In this document: one piece after another, positions 20,109-29,230 of the stretch
Layout of the letters: every line of letters starts with the position of its first letter
Position numbering within the stretch: position 1 is the stretch's first letter
Source: JAAXIE01 sp965263155
Lineage (GTDB): Bacteria > Chloroflexota > Dehalococcoidia > Lucifugimonadales > JAAXIE01
Direction of reading: 5' to 3'
Length of the DNA: 64,000 nucleotides
Assembly (NCBI GenBank): GCA_965263155.1
Contig: OZ253586.1
Location: 62,001 to 126,000 of the forward strand
The notes under the pieces: model-generated
What the model was told of the DNA's origin: nothing
The model's database searches: none
Seen by the model: only the letters and a program-made list of their open reading frames with translations
Translations under genes and position numbers: made by a program

Positions 20109-20839
20109 TTTTGGTTTAGGCACCCTTGGAGTTGGTCAGGCATGTGCACCGGGGGACATGTCGGAAGTGGAGGCGGCCAGGCGATGCGCATAGATATGCT
20201 GGAGCGCCCGAATAGCCATCGAAGACGTGAAAGCCCCTTGCCCCTTCCTCTTCGGCGATGAGGACTCCAAGTGCCTGCCGGGACTACGGCCCTGGAGATT
20301 CTTGACCTAATCGTCGACCCCAGCGAACAGCGTCTCTTCCGCAGCCCCCAGATGGTCGCTAGGCATATTTGATGCGGAGTGCCCGAGGCGTGCCTTCTTT
20401 GACCTAACTTGGACTGGGTCTCCAACGTACCGAGTGCCCTCTCCCCAGACCCCGCTGCCAATTCTATTAGAACTAATGCAGCATATCTTTGGCGCGCCAC
20501 ACCTCCAGTATCGTACCAAGTCCACACCCCACCCAGGGCAGCCACCTAGAAAATGGCGGACATGATCGAGCACGAACGGGAATGTCAAGAACTCTTCCTG
20601 CGCCAACCTCCGGGGCTCCGGATGCGGCAGTTGGAGGCCTCCCAATTTATGTCTGGCCCAAAGCTGTCCTACGAAGTAGAATACGGCACTACGGCGCACC
20701 TCGGATAGAAGAGAATGATGTTCAGATACGGCCCACGTCGTACTTCCTGCTACGCTTGATGTGGCGGGGCCCATCACCCCGGTTGTACAATCCACCTACT
20801 CAACGCGCCTGATTCCGCACTTGTTCTGAGGAGGTTGTC
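20109..20839. other. Intergenic region without a supported gene
   Basis: No open frame here resembles a known family. A plus-strand frame from the ATG at 20553 gives 51 residues (MADMIEHERECQELFLRQPP onward) with natural-looking composition; an adjacent frame then reads IEENDVQIRPTSYFLLRLMW to a stop at 20812. This might be a small frameshifted gene, but the support is weak. The last 20 bases carry the TGAGGAGG ribosome-binding site of the next gene. Confidence 0.4.
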
Positions 20840-22417
20840 GTGCTGGATTTGTTGATTCGGGGGGGGATGGTTATTGATGGCAGTGGCAATCCTGGGTTCT
20901 ATGGGGCGGTGGGGATTGAGGGGGAGACGGTCAGTATGCACCGGGGGGACCTGTCGGGGATTGAGGCTGCGCGGGTTATCGATGCCACGGGTAAGGTGGT
21001 GTGCCCGGGGTTCATCGATATGCACGCTCACTCGGGGCTGGTGATTCTGTCTGAGCCGATGCACGAGCCCAAGGTGCGTCAGGGAGTGACCACTGAGCTA
21101 ATCGGCATCGATGGGAACTCCTATGCTCCCTTCCACTCCCACGATGACTTCCTGAAGTTTGTGGAAATCAACTCCGGCTTGGACGGCAACCCGCCGCTGC
21201 CGGGGCGGTGGTCCACCGTGGCTGAGTACCTCTCGATGTTCGACAACAAGGTGGCGGTGAACATCGCCTACATCATCGGCAACTCGCCCATTCGCATCTG
21301 CGCCATGGGCTGGAACGACCGGCCCTGTACACCCGCCGAGCTGGAGAACCAGAAAGCCCTGCTGCGTGAGGGCATGGAAGAGGGTGCCTTCGGCATTTCC
21401 ACTGGCCTCGACTACCCGCCGGGCAGCTACGCCAGCACCGAAGAACTGGTGGCCCTCAGCGAGCAGGGCGCAAAGATGGGTGGCATATACCATACTCATG
21501 TACGCAACAGCTTGGGCGACCGCTTCCTCGACCCACTGCGCGAAGCCATCGACATTGGCCGTCGCAGCGGCATCCCTTCTCACATCACTCACCTCTACCA
21601 GCGAGTCACACATCCCGGCGGGGCCGACGAGATATTGGGGCTGGTGGAGGCTGGACGGGATGAGGGGCTGGACGTCACATTCGACAGCTACCCCTACACC
21701 TATAGCAGCACACGGATTCTCATCATCTTCCCGCAGTGGGCGCACGACGGCGGGCCGGAGAAGCTGAAAGAGGTCATGCGCTCGCCGGAGGGGCGTGAGC
21801 GTCTGCGCAAGGAGGTTGGCCCCCGCGGTCAGTCGTGGCGCGACCTGTGGGTAACCTACTTCAAGCGGCCTCACAACAAGAAGTACGAGGGCATGCCCGT
21901 GGACATCATCGCCGACATGATGGGCAAGCACCCAGTGGATGCCCTGTGCGACCTGCTATTGGACGAGGACCTGCAGGTGTCCTACGTCATACCTGGCCCC
22001 AACATGGCGTCTCTGCCGAAGTTCATCGCTCATCCCGTGTCGATGGTGGGGAGCGACGCGGTGCTGCTGGGGGACTACCCCAGCCCGCGCACCTACGGCT
22101 GCTTCCCCCACATCCTTGGCGCGTTCGTCCGGGAGGAGGGGTTCCTGTCGCTGCCCCAAGCCATACGCAAGATGACATCGTTCCCTGCCCAGCGTCTTGG
22201 CATCCCTGACCGTGGCTTGCTGAAGGACGGGATGAAGGCTGACATCGTGGTGTTCGATGCCAAGGAGGTGAGGTCGCCCGCCACGCGCACCGAGCCCAAG
22301 CAGTTCCCCATCGGCATCGAGTACGTCATAGTGAACGGCAATGTGGTGGTGGACCAGAACCAGCACACGGGAGTGCTGGCAGGGCGAGCGGTGCGTAGGG
22401 GTAGGGCGTCGACGTAG
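20840..22417 (+). CDS. D-aminoacylase-like amidohydrolase, paralogue 2
   Basis: The protein has 525 residues and is a paralogue of the one at 15117, aligned without gaps over the first 95 residues. HAH lies at 62-64 (GFIDMHAHSG), with further histidines in IYHTHVRNS and ITHLYQ. Asp91 (GIDGNSYAP) again replaces the zinc-ligand Cys of known D-aminoacylases. The start is GTG at 20840, chosen because GAGGAGG lies 6-7 bases upstream. It was probably tandem with paralogue 1 before the restriction-modification genes and fragments came to lie between them. RidA follows downstream. Confidence 0.87.
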   Translation: MLDLLIRGGMVIDGSGNPGFYGAVGIEGETVSMHRGDLSGIEAARVIDATGKVVCPGFIDMHAHSGLVILSEPMHEPKVRQGVTTELIGIDGNSYAPFHSHDDFLKFVEINSGLDGNPPLPGRWSTVAEYLSMFDNKVAVNIAYIIGNSPIRICAMGWNDRPCTPAELENQKALLREGMEEGAFGISTGLDYPPGSYASTEELVALSEQGAKMGGIYHTHVRNSLGDRFLDPLREAIDIGRRSGIPSHITHLYQRVTHPGGADEILGLVEAGRDEGLDVTFDSYPYTYSSTRILIIFPQWAHDGGPEKLKEVMRSPEGRERLRKEVGPRGQSWRDLWVTYFKRPHNKKYEGMPVDIIADMMGKHPVDALCDLLLDEDLQVSYVIPGPNMASLPKFIAHPVSMVGSDAVLLGDYPSPRTYGCFPHILGAFVREEGFLSLPQAIRKMTSFPAQRLGIPDRGLLKDGMKADIVVFDAKEVRSPATRTEPKQFPIGIEYVIVNGNVVVDQNQHTGVLAGRAVRRGRAST

Positions 22418-22435
22418 ATACTAAGGGAAAGTTCT

Positions 22436-22855
22436 TTGGGTGTATTCAGTCATACGATAGAGATTGGTGACCCCGCAGGTGCGCGCTTTCAGACGGTGGA
22501 GGCGATGGTCGATACCGGCGCCACCTTCACCTTTGTTCCTACCAGCATACTTTCGCGACTGGGAGTTGTGCCCGGTCGGCAAATCAAGCTGCGATTGGCT
22601 GATGGCAGCCGCATAGATCGGGGTCTTGGAGAGACCATTGTGCGTGTCCAAGGGAATCCGGTGACAACCTTGGTGGTCTTTGGAGAGGAAGATGCTCCCA
22701 TACTTCTAGGTGCCTATACCTTGGAAGGGTTGACGCTGGTGGTTGACCCGGTGGAGCAGCGCCTTGTGTCTGCAGACGCCTTGATGCTTAGCCAGCACTT
22801 TACCTTAGGGACGGAAAACCCAAGAGACTTTGGAGGTGAACCATGCCAGAGCTAG
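22436..22855 (+). CDS. Retropepsin-like aspartic protease, clan AA
   Basis: The 139-residue protein has the VDTGATFTFVP active-site motif with Asp26, as in single-domain retropepsin-like proteins that act as homodimers. The later LLGAYTLEGLTLVVDP matches the hydrophobic-Gly segment of this fold. The start is TTG at 22436 behind AAGGGAAAG. Its stop overlaps the ridA start by 13 bases. A related gene of the same type lies at 38466. Substrates are unknown. Confidence 0.78.
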   Translation: MGVFSHTIEIGDPAGARFQTVEAMVDTGATFTFVPTSILSRLGVVPGRQIKLRLADGSRIDRGLGETIVRVQGNPVTTLVVFGEEDAPILLGAYTLEGLTLVVDPVEQRLVSADALMLSQHFTLGTENPRDFGGEPCQS

Positions 22856-23223
22856 AGCGACGCGACTACGACGGGCTAGCGGCCCCAGCGGGGGCGTTCC
22901 ATCATTCGGTGCGCTGGGGGAACATGCTGTTCCTGTGCGGGAACACGGCACGCGGAACGACTGCGGAGAATGGGACGGCGGGGGAGCAGACCGATGCCAT
23001 CCTCGACAAGATGGATGTCATCCTCAAGGCCAACGGGGCATCCTTGGCCAACGTGGTGAAGGTGACCAGCTTTGTCACCGACCTGCGTGAGGGAGCGGAG
23101 ATTGGCGAGGTGCGCCGTCGCCGCTTCGCTGGAGGCTTCCCTGCCAGCACCCAAGTGCAGGTAGCAGCCTTGGGTACGCCCGACATCAAAATCGAGATAG
23201 AGGCCATCGCCGTTCTCGACTGA
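22843..23223 (+). CDS. RidA/YjgF/UK114 family protein
   Basis: The protein has 126 residues, the normal length for the family, which removes reactive enamine/imine intermediates and includes other hydrolases. The core reads FHHSVRWGNMLFLCGNTA, ILDKMDVILKANGASLANVV and a C-terminal TPDIKIEIEAIAV. The usual catalytic Arg region near residue 105 reads PASTQVQVAAL, without the RxxV of canonical RidA, so it may be a non-canonical subfamily. GGAGGTGAACC precedes the ATG. It follows two genes that could act on D-amino acid derivatives, but a functional link is only inferred. Confidence 0.85.
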   Translation: MPELERRDYDGLAAPAGAFHHSVRWGNMLFLCGNTARGTTAENGTAGEQTDAILDKMDVILKANGASLANVVKVTSFVTDLREGAEIGEVRRRRFAGGFPASTQVQVAALGTPDIKIEIEAIAVLD

Positions 23224-23443
23224 TGCACTGGTGGCCCCACTGACCTCATAGCGCTCCTCGATTGGACATAAATACGGCTATTCTTGGGCCTAGCACATTG
23301 ACATGGCGGCGGCCTACGGTGGTAGACTTTCTTCGCCGCGAATAGGTTACTGCCCATGGAGGCGTGTGGCCTGATGCCCTCGGCCCCGGCGGCGCATAAT
23401 GCTCTTAGTGAGGTTTGTAATAAGAATGCGTTTCGACGCCTAG

Positions 23444-24787
23444 ATGTTCAACAAAGTACAGCTCTCCCAACGTCCCTTCGACGACTACCTTCCCCATTTG
23501 CCCCTTGGTCTTGCCGACGAGTTGCAAGCTGTTGTCTCTAACCTCCAGGACCTGCGTTTTGTGCATGTAAACAGCACCAGCCTTGGAGGCGGTGTGGCCG
23601 AGATACTCCGCTCGCTCGTTCCCATGATGCGAGGGCTGGGCCTGAAGGCCGACTGGTATGTGCTGCAGCCCCACGAGTCTTACTTCGGGGTCACCAAGCA
23701 TATTCACAATCTGCTGCAAGGCCAAGATGGCCGTCTGTCTACCGACGAGATGGACGTTTACCTAGGGCAGGCCGAAGCCGAGGCTCGCTACCTCAGCGGA
23801 CATGAAGCCATGGGCGACGTGTGGTTCATGCACGATCCCCAAGTGCTGCCTTTGTCGCAGCATGTGCAATGGTCAGAACATGAACGACGACTCTGGATAT
23901 GCCATCTCGACCTTTCGGCTCCCAACCCAAGCACTTTGGAGGACCTGCTGCCACTGACCCGCTACCACGATGGGCTGGTGTTCTCCCTAGAATCTTACGT
24001 GCCTCCGGGGACGAACGGCCTGCCGGTCCACATCATCCCACCAGCCATTGATCCCTTGTCCAGCAAGAACAGGGCTTTCAGCCAGGCTCGCGCCCAGCGG
24101 ATCGTATCCGGATTGGGCGTGGATGTGCAGCGTCCTATGGTAGCGCAAGTGTCCCGCTTTGACGTGTGGAAGGACCCTTGGGGAGTCATCGACGCCTACC
24201 GGATAGCCCGTGAGGCCGTTCCCGGATTGCAACTCGTGTACCTTGGAATTGTGCAGGCGAAGGACGACCCGGAAGCGGCCGAGATGATAAGCAGTGTGCA
24301 GGACTATGCCCAAGGCGACCCCGACATCCATCTGGTGCATGATGCCGACACGCTGCCCGCACCCGTCGATGAAGTGGTCAATGCGGTGCAGGTGGCAGCG
24401 CGAGTCGTCTTGCAGAAGTCGACACGCGAGGGGTTCGGCCTCTCCGCGACGGAGGCGATGTGGAAGGGGACGCCAGTCATAGGCGGGAACGTGGGAGGTC
24501 TGAAACACCAGATAGTGCATGGTGAATCGGGCTACTTGGTGGATAGCCCTGAAGAGGCTGGACGGTACTTGGTGAAACTGCTCAAGGACCCCGAGTTGGC
24601 CTCACATATGGGGGCCGCGGCCAAGGAGCGGGTGCGACAACATTTCCTGCTTCCACGTCTGCTGCTGGACTACCTGAAGGCGGCGCAAGCGTCGCTTGAG
24701 GCTAGACCCTTAACTGGGAACGTTTCGACGTTGACTCAAGGCTCGGAAGTGGAGCATTTCAGTCTTGCGGCCGATGGAGGCTGCTAG
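23444..24787 (+). CDS. Trehalose synthase-like glycosyltransferase (TreT, GT4)
   Basis: The 447-residue protein has a GT-B fold. The N-terminal half contains HVNSTSLGGGVAEIL and the family-typical DVWFMHDPQVLPL and WICHLDLSAPN. The C-terminal half has PMVAQVSRFDVWKDPWGVID and the EGFGLSATEAMWKGTPVIG nucleotide-sugar site. TreT joins an NDP-glucose to glucose to make trehalose, so a compatible-solute role is likely. No other trehalose gene is nearby. The lipoprotein gene behind it is on the opposite strand. Confidence 0.86.
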   Translation: MFNKVQLSQRPFDDYLPHLPLGLADELQAVVSNLQDLRFVHVNSTSLGGGVAEILRSLVPMMRGLGLKADWYVLQPHESYFGVTKHIHNLLQGQDGRLSTDEMDVYLGQAEAEARYLSGHEAMGDVWFMHDPQVLPLSQHVQWSEHERRLWICHLDLSAPNPSTLEDLLPLTRYHDGLVFSLESYVPPGTNGLPVHIIPPAIDPLSSKNRAFSQARAQRIVSGLGVDVQRPMVAQVSRFDVWKDPWGVIDAYRIAREAVPGLQLVYLGIVQAKDDPEAAEMISSVQDYAQGDPDIHLVHDADTLPAPVDEVVNAVQVAARVVLQKSTREGFGLSATEAMWKGTPVIGGNVGGLKHQIVHGESGYLVDSPEEAGRYLVKLLKDPELASHMGAAAKERVRQHFLLPRLLLDYLKAAQASLEARPLTGNVSTLTQGSEVEHFSLAADGGC

Positions 24788-24801
24788 CCAACCTGCGAGC
24801 T

Positions 24802-25743
24802 CTACTCCGACCAGGGCCAGCCCGGCTCGGACGAACGAAGCAAGAGCCAGACCTGCTGCAGGTCGACCCCCGCGGCCGTGATAGCCAGCCACCCGTACCA
24901 AAGACCACCCTCCTTATCGAGCACGTTCCAAGTGAGCCATGCTCCTTCGGTCCCCTCGCCCCCGCCACGAATATCCCAACTGGGGTCCACCAAGTTCTCC
25001 TTGTAGAGGTCCATCAAATCGCCGGAGGCTAGTGGGGTCCCCATAATACCCGAGAGCACTATTCCATACTCCTCGGCAGAGCCATTACTGCTTATACGGG
25101 TGAAGCTGCGGAGAGTGCCTGGGGCGGGCCTGTCTAGGGACCAATTGCCATACTCGCTGAAATCGAATCCTGGAATCTCGGGATAATCGCGACCTCCATC
25201 TCTTCCCGACGTCAGGTACGTCGGGATTTCGAAGGGGCAGGATTGGGGTGCGAGCTCGAAGACAGGGAAATGTGTGCGCCAGTGCCCTCCCTCCATGAGG
25301 AATTGGTAGGGGAAGATCTGGGATTGGGCCGTCGCAGCGTCTAGCGATTGAGATTCACTGCTTCCATCTTGCCCTGGATCGACGCCTAGTTCAGCCATGG
25401 CACGGTCCGGGTTTCCTGCGTCCCTGAAAACCGAGATGACTTGGACGTCTTCAGTTTCGCGGTTGAATGATCTGGTTCACTCAATCCATTCCTGCATTTT
25501 GTCCGTGTCGCAGATTTCGGCGAGGTCTCGGCTCAGCGTCGAATGCAGGAGTACCGCGTCTCTGGTCCGAACCGCCTCGGTCCAAGTGTCAAACAGTTCC
25601 TGGATCGCCTGCTGTAACCTTGTGACAGTAGCGAACTGCGAAGTGACGTTGCTCTTTTGCACCGGTTCCCGGGCTGTGCAGGCCATCAGCCCTGTGAGTG
25701 CCAGTAGCGCGGACAAGATTATGAACAGAAGGGTTCTCAGCAC
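24802..25743 (-). pseudogene. Lipoprotein gene interrupted by an in-frame TGA
   Basis: From GTG at 25743, behind AGGTGA, the minus strand encodes a lipoprotein signal peptide ending LTGLMAC (lipid-modified Cys22), then a helical segment with TRLQQAIQELFDTWTEAVRT resembling NTF2-like or limiting-factor domains. Codon 89 is TGA (25477-25479). The same frame continues without further stops as TRSFNRETEDVQVISVFRDA to 24802, giving 313 codons. The second part has no known domain that I recognise. A nonsense mutation or single-base error (TGG to TGA) is most likely; selenocysteine is improbable. Confidence 0.7.
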
Positions 25744-25814
25744 GGCACAACTCACCTGGTGTGAATAATGAACGCTCCCGGGCCCACTCACGGGGGCAGT
25801 AGACCTACGCAAGT

Positions 25815-27116
25815 TTATCTTGCGCGTTCCCCGCCCCCTAGCCGGGCGTATACGCTTTCCCCGGCGTAGGTGGCCCGTGGCCCCAGCTCTTCTGCGATTC
25901 GCAGCAGGCGATTGTACTTGGCCACCCGTTCGGAGCGACAGGGGGCGCCTGCCTTGATCTGCCCTGTGGACCAAGCCACCGCTAGGTCCGCCACCGTAGT
26001 GTCCTCCGTTTCGCCCGAGCGGTGGCTCATGACGATGCCCCAACCCGCTGCCTTGACGGTGTTCACCGCTTGAAGGGTCTCGCTGAGGGTGCCCACTTGG
26101 TTGGGCTTCACCAGCAGGGCGTTGGCTGAACCAGACTGTATCGCCCGCTGGATGCGTTCTACATTCGTCACCAGAAGGTCGTCCCCCACTAACTGCACCC
26201 GTCTTCCAAGGCGGCTTGTGAGCGCCTGCCAGCCTGCCCAGTCCTCTTCGTCCAACCCGTCCTCGATGCTGACGATTGGGTATTGTGTCGTCCACTCCTC
26301 GTAGAGGGCGGTGAGGTCGCCGGAGGATACGCGCCTGCTCTCTCTTGCTAGGTCGTACTGGCCATCGCTCAACAGCTCCGAGGCCGCCACGTCCAACGCC
26401 ACCACGCAGTGCTCTCCAGGACGGTATCCCGCTTCTGATATGGCCTGCACCACAAGATCGAGCGCCTCTTTGTTGGAGGCCAGCGAGGGGGCGAACCCAC
26501 CCTCGTCTCCCACGGTGGTGCTCTGGTCCAAGCGCACCAGCAGGCGGCCGAGTGCATGGTAGATCTCTGCGCCCGCTCGTAAAGCCTCCGCGAAGGTGTC
26601 AACACCTGCTGGGGCCACCATGAACTCCTGTATGTCAGTGGAGTTCCGAGCGTGGCGGCCGCCGTTGAGGATGTTGAACATGGGCACGGGAAGTGTGAGG
26701 GAGTCGCCTTGGGCTAGGTACTGGTACAGAGGGAGCTTCTGGGATGCGCTGGCGGCCTTGGCTACAGCCATGGACACGGCAAGGATGGCGTTGGCCCCCA
26801 AGCGCGACTTGTTGGGGGTACCGTCCAAGGCGACCATCGCCTCGTCGATGGTCGTCTGGACGAAGGGCGACTTGCCTGAGAGGGCCGGGGCCAGTTCGTC
26901 CTGCACAGCAGCCACAGCGTTCAGGACGCCGCGGCCGTAGAAGCGGGCTTGGTCGCCGTCGCGGCGCTCCATTGCCTCGAAGGTGCCGGTGCTAGCCCCT
27001 GATGGCACCATGGCGCCGCCCGTGGCGCCGTCGGAGAGCCTCACCTCCGCTTCTACAGTGGGATGGCCACGAGAATCCAGCACCTCTCTGGAGTGGATGG
27101 CAACGATAGTCGTCAT
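25815..27116 (-). CDS. eno: Enolase
   Basis: Enolase converts 2-phosphoglycerate to phosphoenolpyruvate in glycolysis and gluconeogenesis. The 433-residue protein has REVLDSRGHPTVEAEV near the start, GGRHARNSTDIQEFM, the metal-binding SIEDGLDEEDW and VGDDLLVTN, and the signature LLVKPNQVGTLSETL with MSHRSGETEDT. Length and motifs are standard. The start overlaps the upstream LOG-like gene's stop by 4 bases, so the two are co-translated. Confidence 0.97.
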   Translation of the reverse strand: MTTIVAIHSREVLDSRGHPTVEAEVRLSDGATGGAMVPSGASTGTFEAMERRDGDQARFYGRGVLNAVAAVQDELAPALSGKSPFVQTTIDEAMVALDGTPNKSRLGANAILAVSMAVAKAASASQKLPLYQYLAQGDSLTLPVPMFNILNGGRHARNSTDIQEFMVAPAGVDTFAEALRAGAEIYHALGRLLVRLDQSTTVGDEGGFAPSLASNKEALDLVVQAISEAGYRPGEHCVVALDVAASELLSDGQYDLARESRRVSSGDLTALYEEWTTQYPIVSIEDGLDEEDWAGWQALTSRLGRRVQLVGDDLLVTNVERIQRAIQSGSANALLVKPNQVGTLSETLQAVNTVKAAGWGIVMSHRSGETEDTTVADLAVAWSTGQIKAGAPCRSERVAKYNRLLRIAEELGPRATYAGESVYARLGGGERAR

Positions 27117-27634
27117 GCTGCTGGCCTACCTGTCTCGGTGGTGAGGGAACGCTCCTTTGCGGCTGCCAGCGCCCTCTCGACGGCATCGACGGGGTCACTG
27201 GCCACCACGATGCGAGGGTCGACCACTCCGTGTTGGGAGATGCTCCAAGTGTCCAACCCGATTACCGGTATGTCCTCGGATAGGGCATGAGCGATCTCCG
27301 AGAGGGTGCCGTAGGCACCATCTATGGCGATTACGGCGCGCCCGGTATGCACCACCATCACGTTCCGGGCATAGCCCATGGAGGTGCAGATGGGTATGTC
27401 GACGTAGCGGTTGGCGGCAGTGTGGTCTTTGCCCGGCAATATGCCGATGGTCATGCCACCCGCCGACTTTGCGCCACGGCAGACGGCCTCCATCACGCCG
27501 CCCAGCCCGCCACAGGCCACGGCCGCCCCGCGGGAAGCCAGCTCTCTGCCTACCGTCTCAGCTAGGACCAACGCTTCCGCAGGCGGGGCATAGCCCCCCA
27601 CCACAGAGATAATCAATGGGGGTTTGGATTCCAT
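27113..27634 (-). CDS. LOG-like/TIGR00725 family protein
   Basis: The 173-residue Rossmann-like protein begins LIISVVGGYAPP and has GLGGVMEAVCRGAKSAGG, TIGILPG and a DGAYGTLSEIAHAL segment corresponding to the PGGxGT region of lysine-decarboxylase-like/LOG proteins. Known LOG enzymes hydrolyse nucleoside monophosphates or act on cytokinin precursors, but this subfamily is uncharacterised and the first Gly-Gly of the motif is Asp-Gly here. It overlaps eno by 4 bases. Confidence 0.8.
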   Translation of the reverse strand: MESKPPLIISVVGGYAPPAEALVLAETVGRELASRGAAVACGGLGGVMEAVCRGAKSAGGMTIGILPGKDHTAANRYVDIPICTSMGYARNVMVVHTGRAVIAIDGAYGTLSEIAHALSEDIPVIGLDTWSISQHGVVDPRIVVASDPVDAVERALAAAKERSLTTETGRPAA

Positions 27635-27742
27635 AGGTCCGGCACCTCGTCTGACAGCCTTACTTGGTGGGGATTATATCAACCTGGAGACGGTCTTGAA
27701 GGGTTGAGGGCGGCCCGCAGCCGAGAGAGGGAGGGCCTGGCC

Positions 27743-29230
27743 CTACCCGAATAGGGCTGCCGAGGCTGCGCCAGCGGCGTCTACTATCGGGGCAGGATAT
27801 ATGCCGATGAAAAAGATGCCCAGCACTGCGAGGCCCAGCAGCCCTGTCAACAGCGGCGATGTGGGGTGGGGCTCATTCGATTCCGCTGGCACCATGTACA
27901 TCTGGCGGATGACCATTATGTAGTAGTAGAGGGAGATGAGGCTGCTGAAGATAGCCAGTCCCGCCAACCACAGCAACCCTTGGTTAGCGGCGGCGGTGAA
28001 CAGGTAAAACTTGGTGGCGAAGCCAGCGAAGAAGGGCAGGCCCGCCAAGGAGAAGAGGCCGATGGCTATGGAGACGGCCATGAAGGGGTTCGTATCGGCT
28101 AGACCGGCAAAGTCGGATATCTCCTCCTTGGAGGTAGCGTTGAAGAAGGAAATCACCGCGATGAACACCGCCATGTTGGTGGCTGAGTAGCCTACCAAGT
28201 GCAACATGATGCTATTGGAGCCGAGATGCGAGTCGGCGGAGAGAGAGGCGATGCCCACCAGCAGGAAACCCACCTGTCCGATGCTGGAGTAGGCCAGCAA
28301 CCTCTTGATGTTGTGCTGGGCAATGGCGACCAGATTGCCCACCAGCATGGTGATTGCGGCCAGCACCGCTACGATGATTTTCCAGTCATCCACCGAGGGC
28401 ATCAGCCCCTCACCGAACAGGCGCAGCACCAAGGCAAAAGCGGCTGCCTTGGAGCCTACCGCTAGATAGGCGGTCACAGGAAGGGGCGCCCCCTCGTACA
28501 CATCGGGGGCCCACATGTGGAAGGGCACAGCCGCCATCTTGAATCCCAGACCAACCAGTATCAGCGCAAGGCCTACCCACAGGGCTGGGCTGACCCCCTC
28601 AGCTCCCTGCAGGAGCTCAAGCTGTGCCGCGATGTCGGCGTAGCTGGTCACGCCCAATACGCCGTAGAGCATGCTCACGCCGAACAGCAGAATCGCCGAG
28701 GAGAACGCTCCGATGAGTATGTACTTGATGCCTGCCTCGTTGGACTTGGGGTTGTCGCGGGCATATGAGGCCAGCGTGTAGAAGCAGAAGCTCATCAGCT
28801 CCAGCGAGATGTACGCGGTCAGCAGCTCTCGCGAGGCCGCCATGGCGGTCATGGCCAGAATCGAAAGCAGCACCAAGGCGTAGTACTCGCCGGGGTAGGC
28901 TAGGTGCTTCGTCAGGTATTCCATGGAGCTGAGGATGACCACTGCGCCCAGCACTAGGAAGAAGGTCTGGAAGAAGAGGGTGTAGTTGTCGATGACCACC
29001 AAGCCCCCGTAGAGGGCCGTGTCCTCGCCCCACTGCACTAGGAATCCCGCTACGATGATGCCCGCAATAGCCACCACGCTGAGCCATGCCAGCAGATGTT
29101 TGCGGTTCTCCGGCAGGAACAGGTCAATGGCGAGCACCAACAGCGCCAGCCCCGCCAGCAGGAACTCCGGCAGCAGCAGGTGCAGATTCGCGGTCAGGGC
29201 CATCAGCAGCTTACCAGCGCTAGGTTGCAT
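27743..29230 (-). CDS. nuoN: NADH-quinone oxidoreductase subunit N
   Basis: NuoN is one of three antiporter-like, proton-pumping membrane subunits of complex I. The 495-residue protein has about 14 hydrophobic helices. Characteristic stretches include PFHMWAPDVYEGAP and VGNLVAIAQHNIKRLLAYSS, with the conserved Lys and His of the pump channel. It ends the nuo cluster and overlaps nuoM by 28 bases. Confidence 0.96.
   Translation of the reverse strand: MQPSAGKLLMALTANLHLLLPEFLLAGLALLVLAIDLFLPENRKHLLAWLSVVAIAGIIVAGFLVQWGEDTALYGGLVVIDNYTLFFQTFFLVLGAVVILSSMEYLTKHLAYPGEYYALVLLSILAMTAMAASRELLTAYISLELMSFCFYTLASYARDNPKSNEAGIKYILIGAFSSAILLFGVSMLYGVLGVTSYADIAAQLELLQGAEGVSPALWVGLALILVGLGFKMAAVPFHMWAPDVYEGAPLPVTAYLAVGSKAAAFALVLRLFGEGLMPSVDDWKIIVAVLAAITMLVGNLVAIAQHNIKRLLAYSSIGQVGFLLVGIASLSADSHLGSNSIMLHLVGYSATNMAVFIAVISFFNATSKEEISDFAGLADTNPFMAVSIAIGLFSLAGLPFFAGFATKFYLFTAAANQGLLWLAGLAIFSSLISLYYYIMVIRQMYMVPAESNEPHPTSPLLTGLLGLAVLGIFFIGIYPAPIVDAAGAASAALFG

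Noticed and set aside
20307..20795. 162-residue minus-strand frame in the gap before paralogue 2
   Set aside because: Its composition is not protein-like, no ribosome-binding site is present and no family is recognised.
25477..25479. TGA as a selenocysteine codon
   Set aside because: There is no sign of a SECIS-like hairpin or of a redox motif around the codon, and no selenocysteine gene is in the window.
25744..26295. N-terminal extension of the lipoprotein frame into the enolase gene
   Set aside because: This part is an out-of-frame reading of enolase; the GTG with ribosome-binding site and signal peptide at 25743 is the better start.
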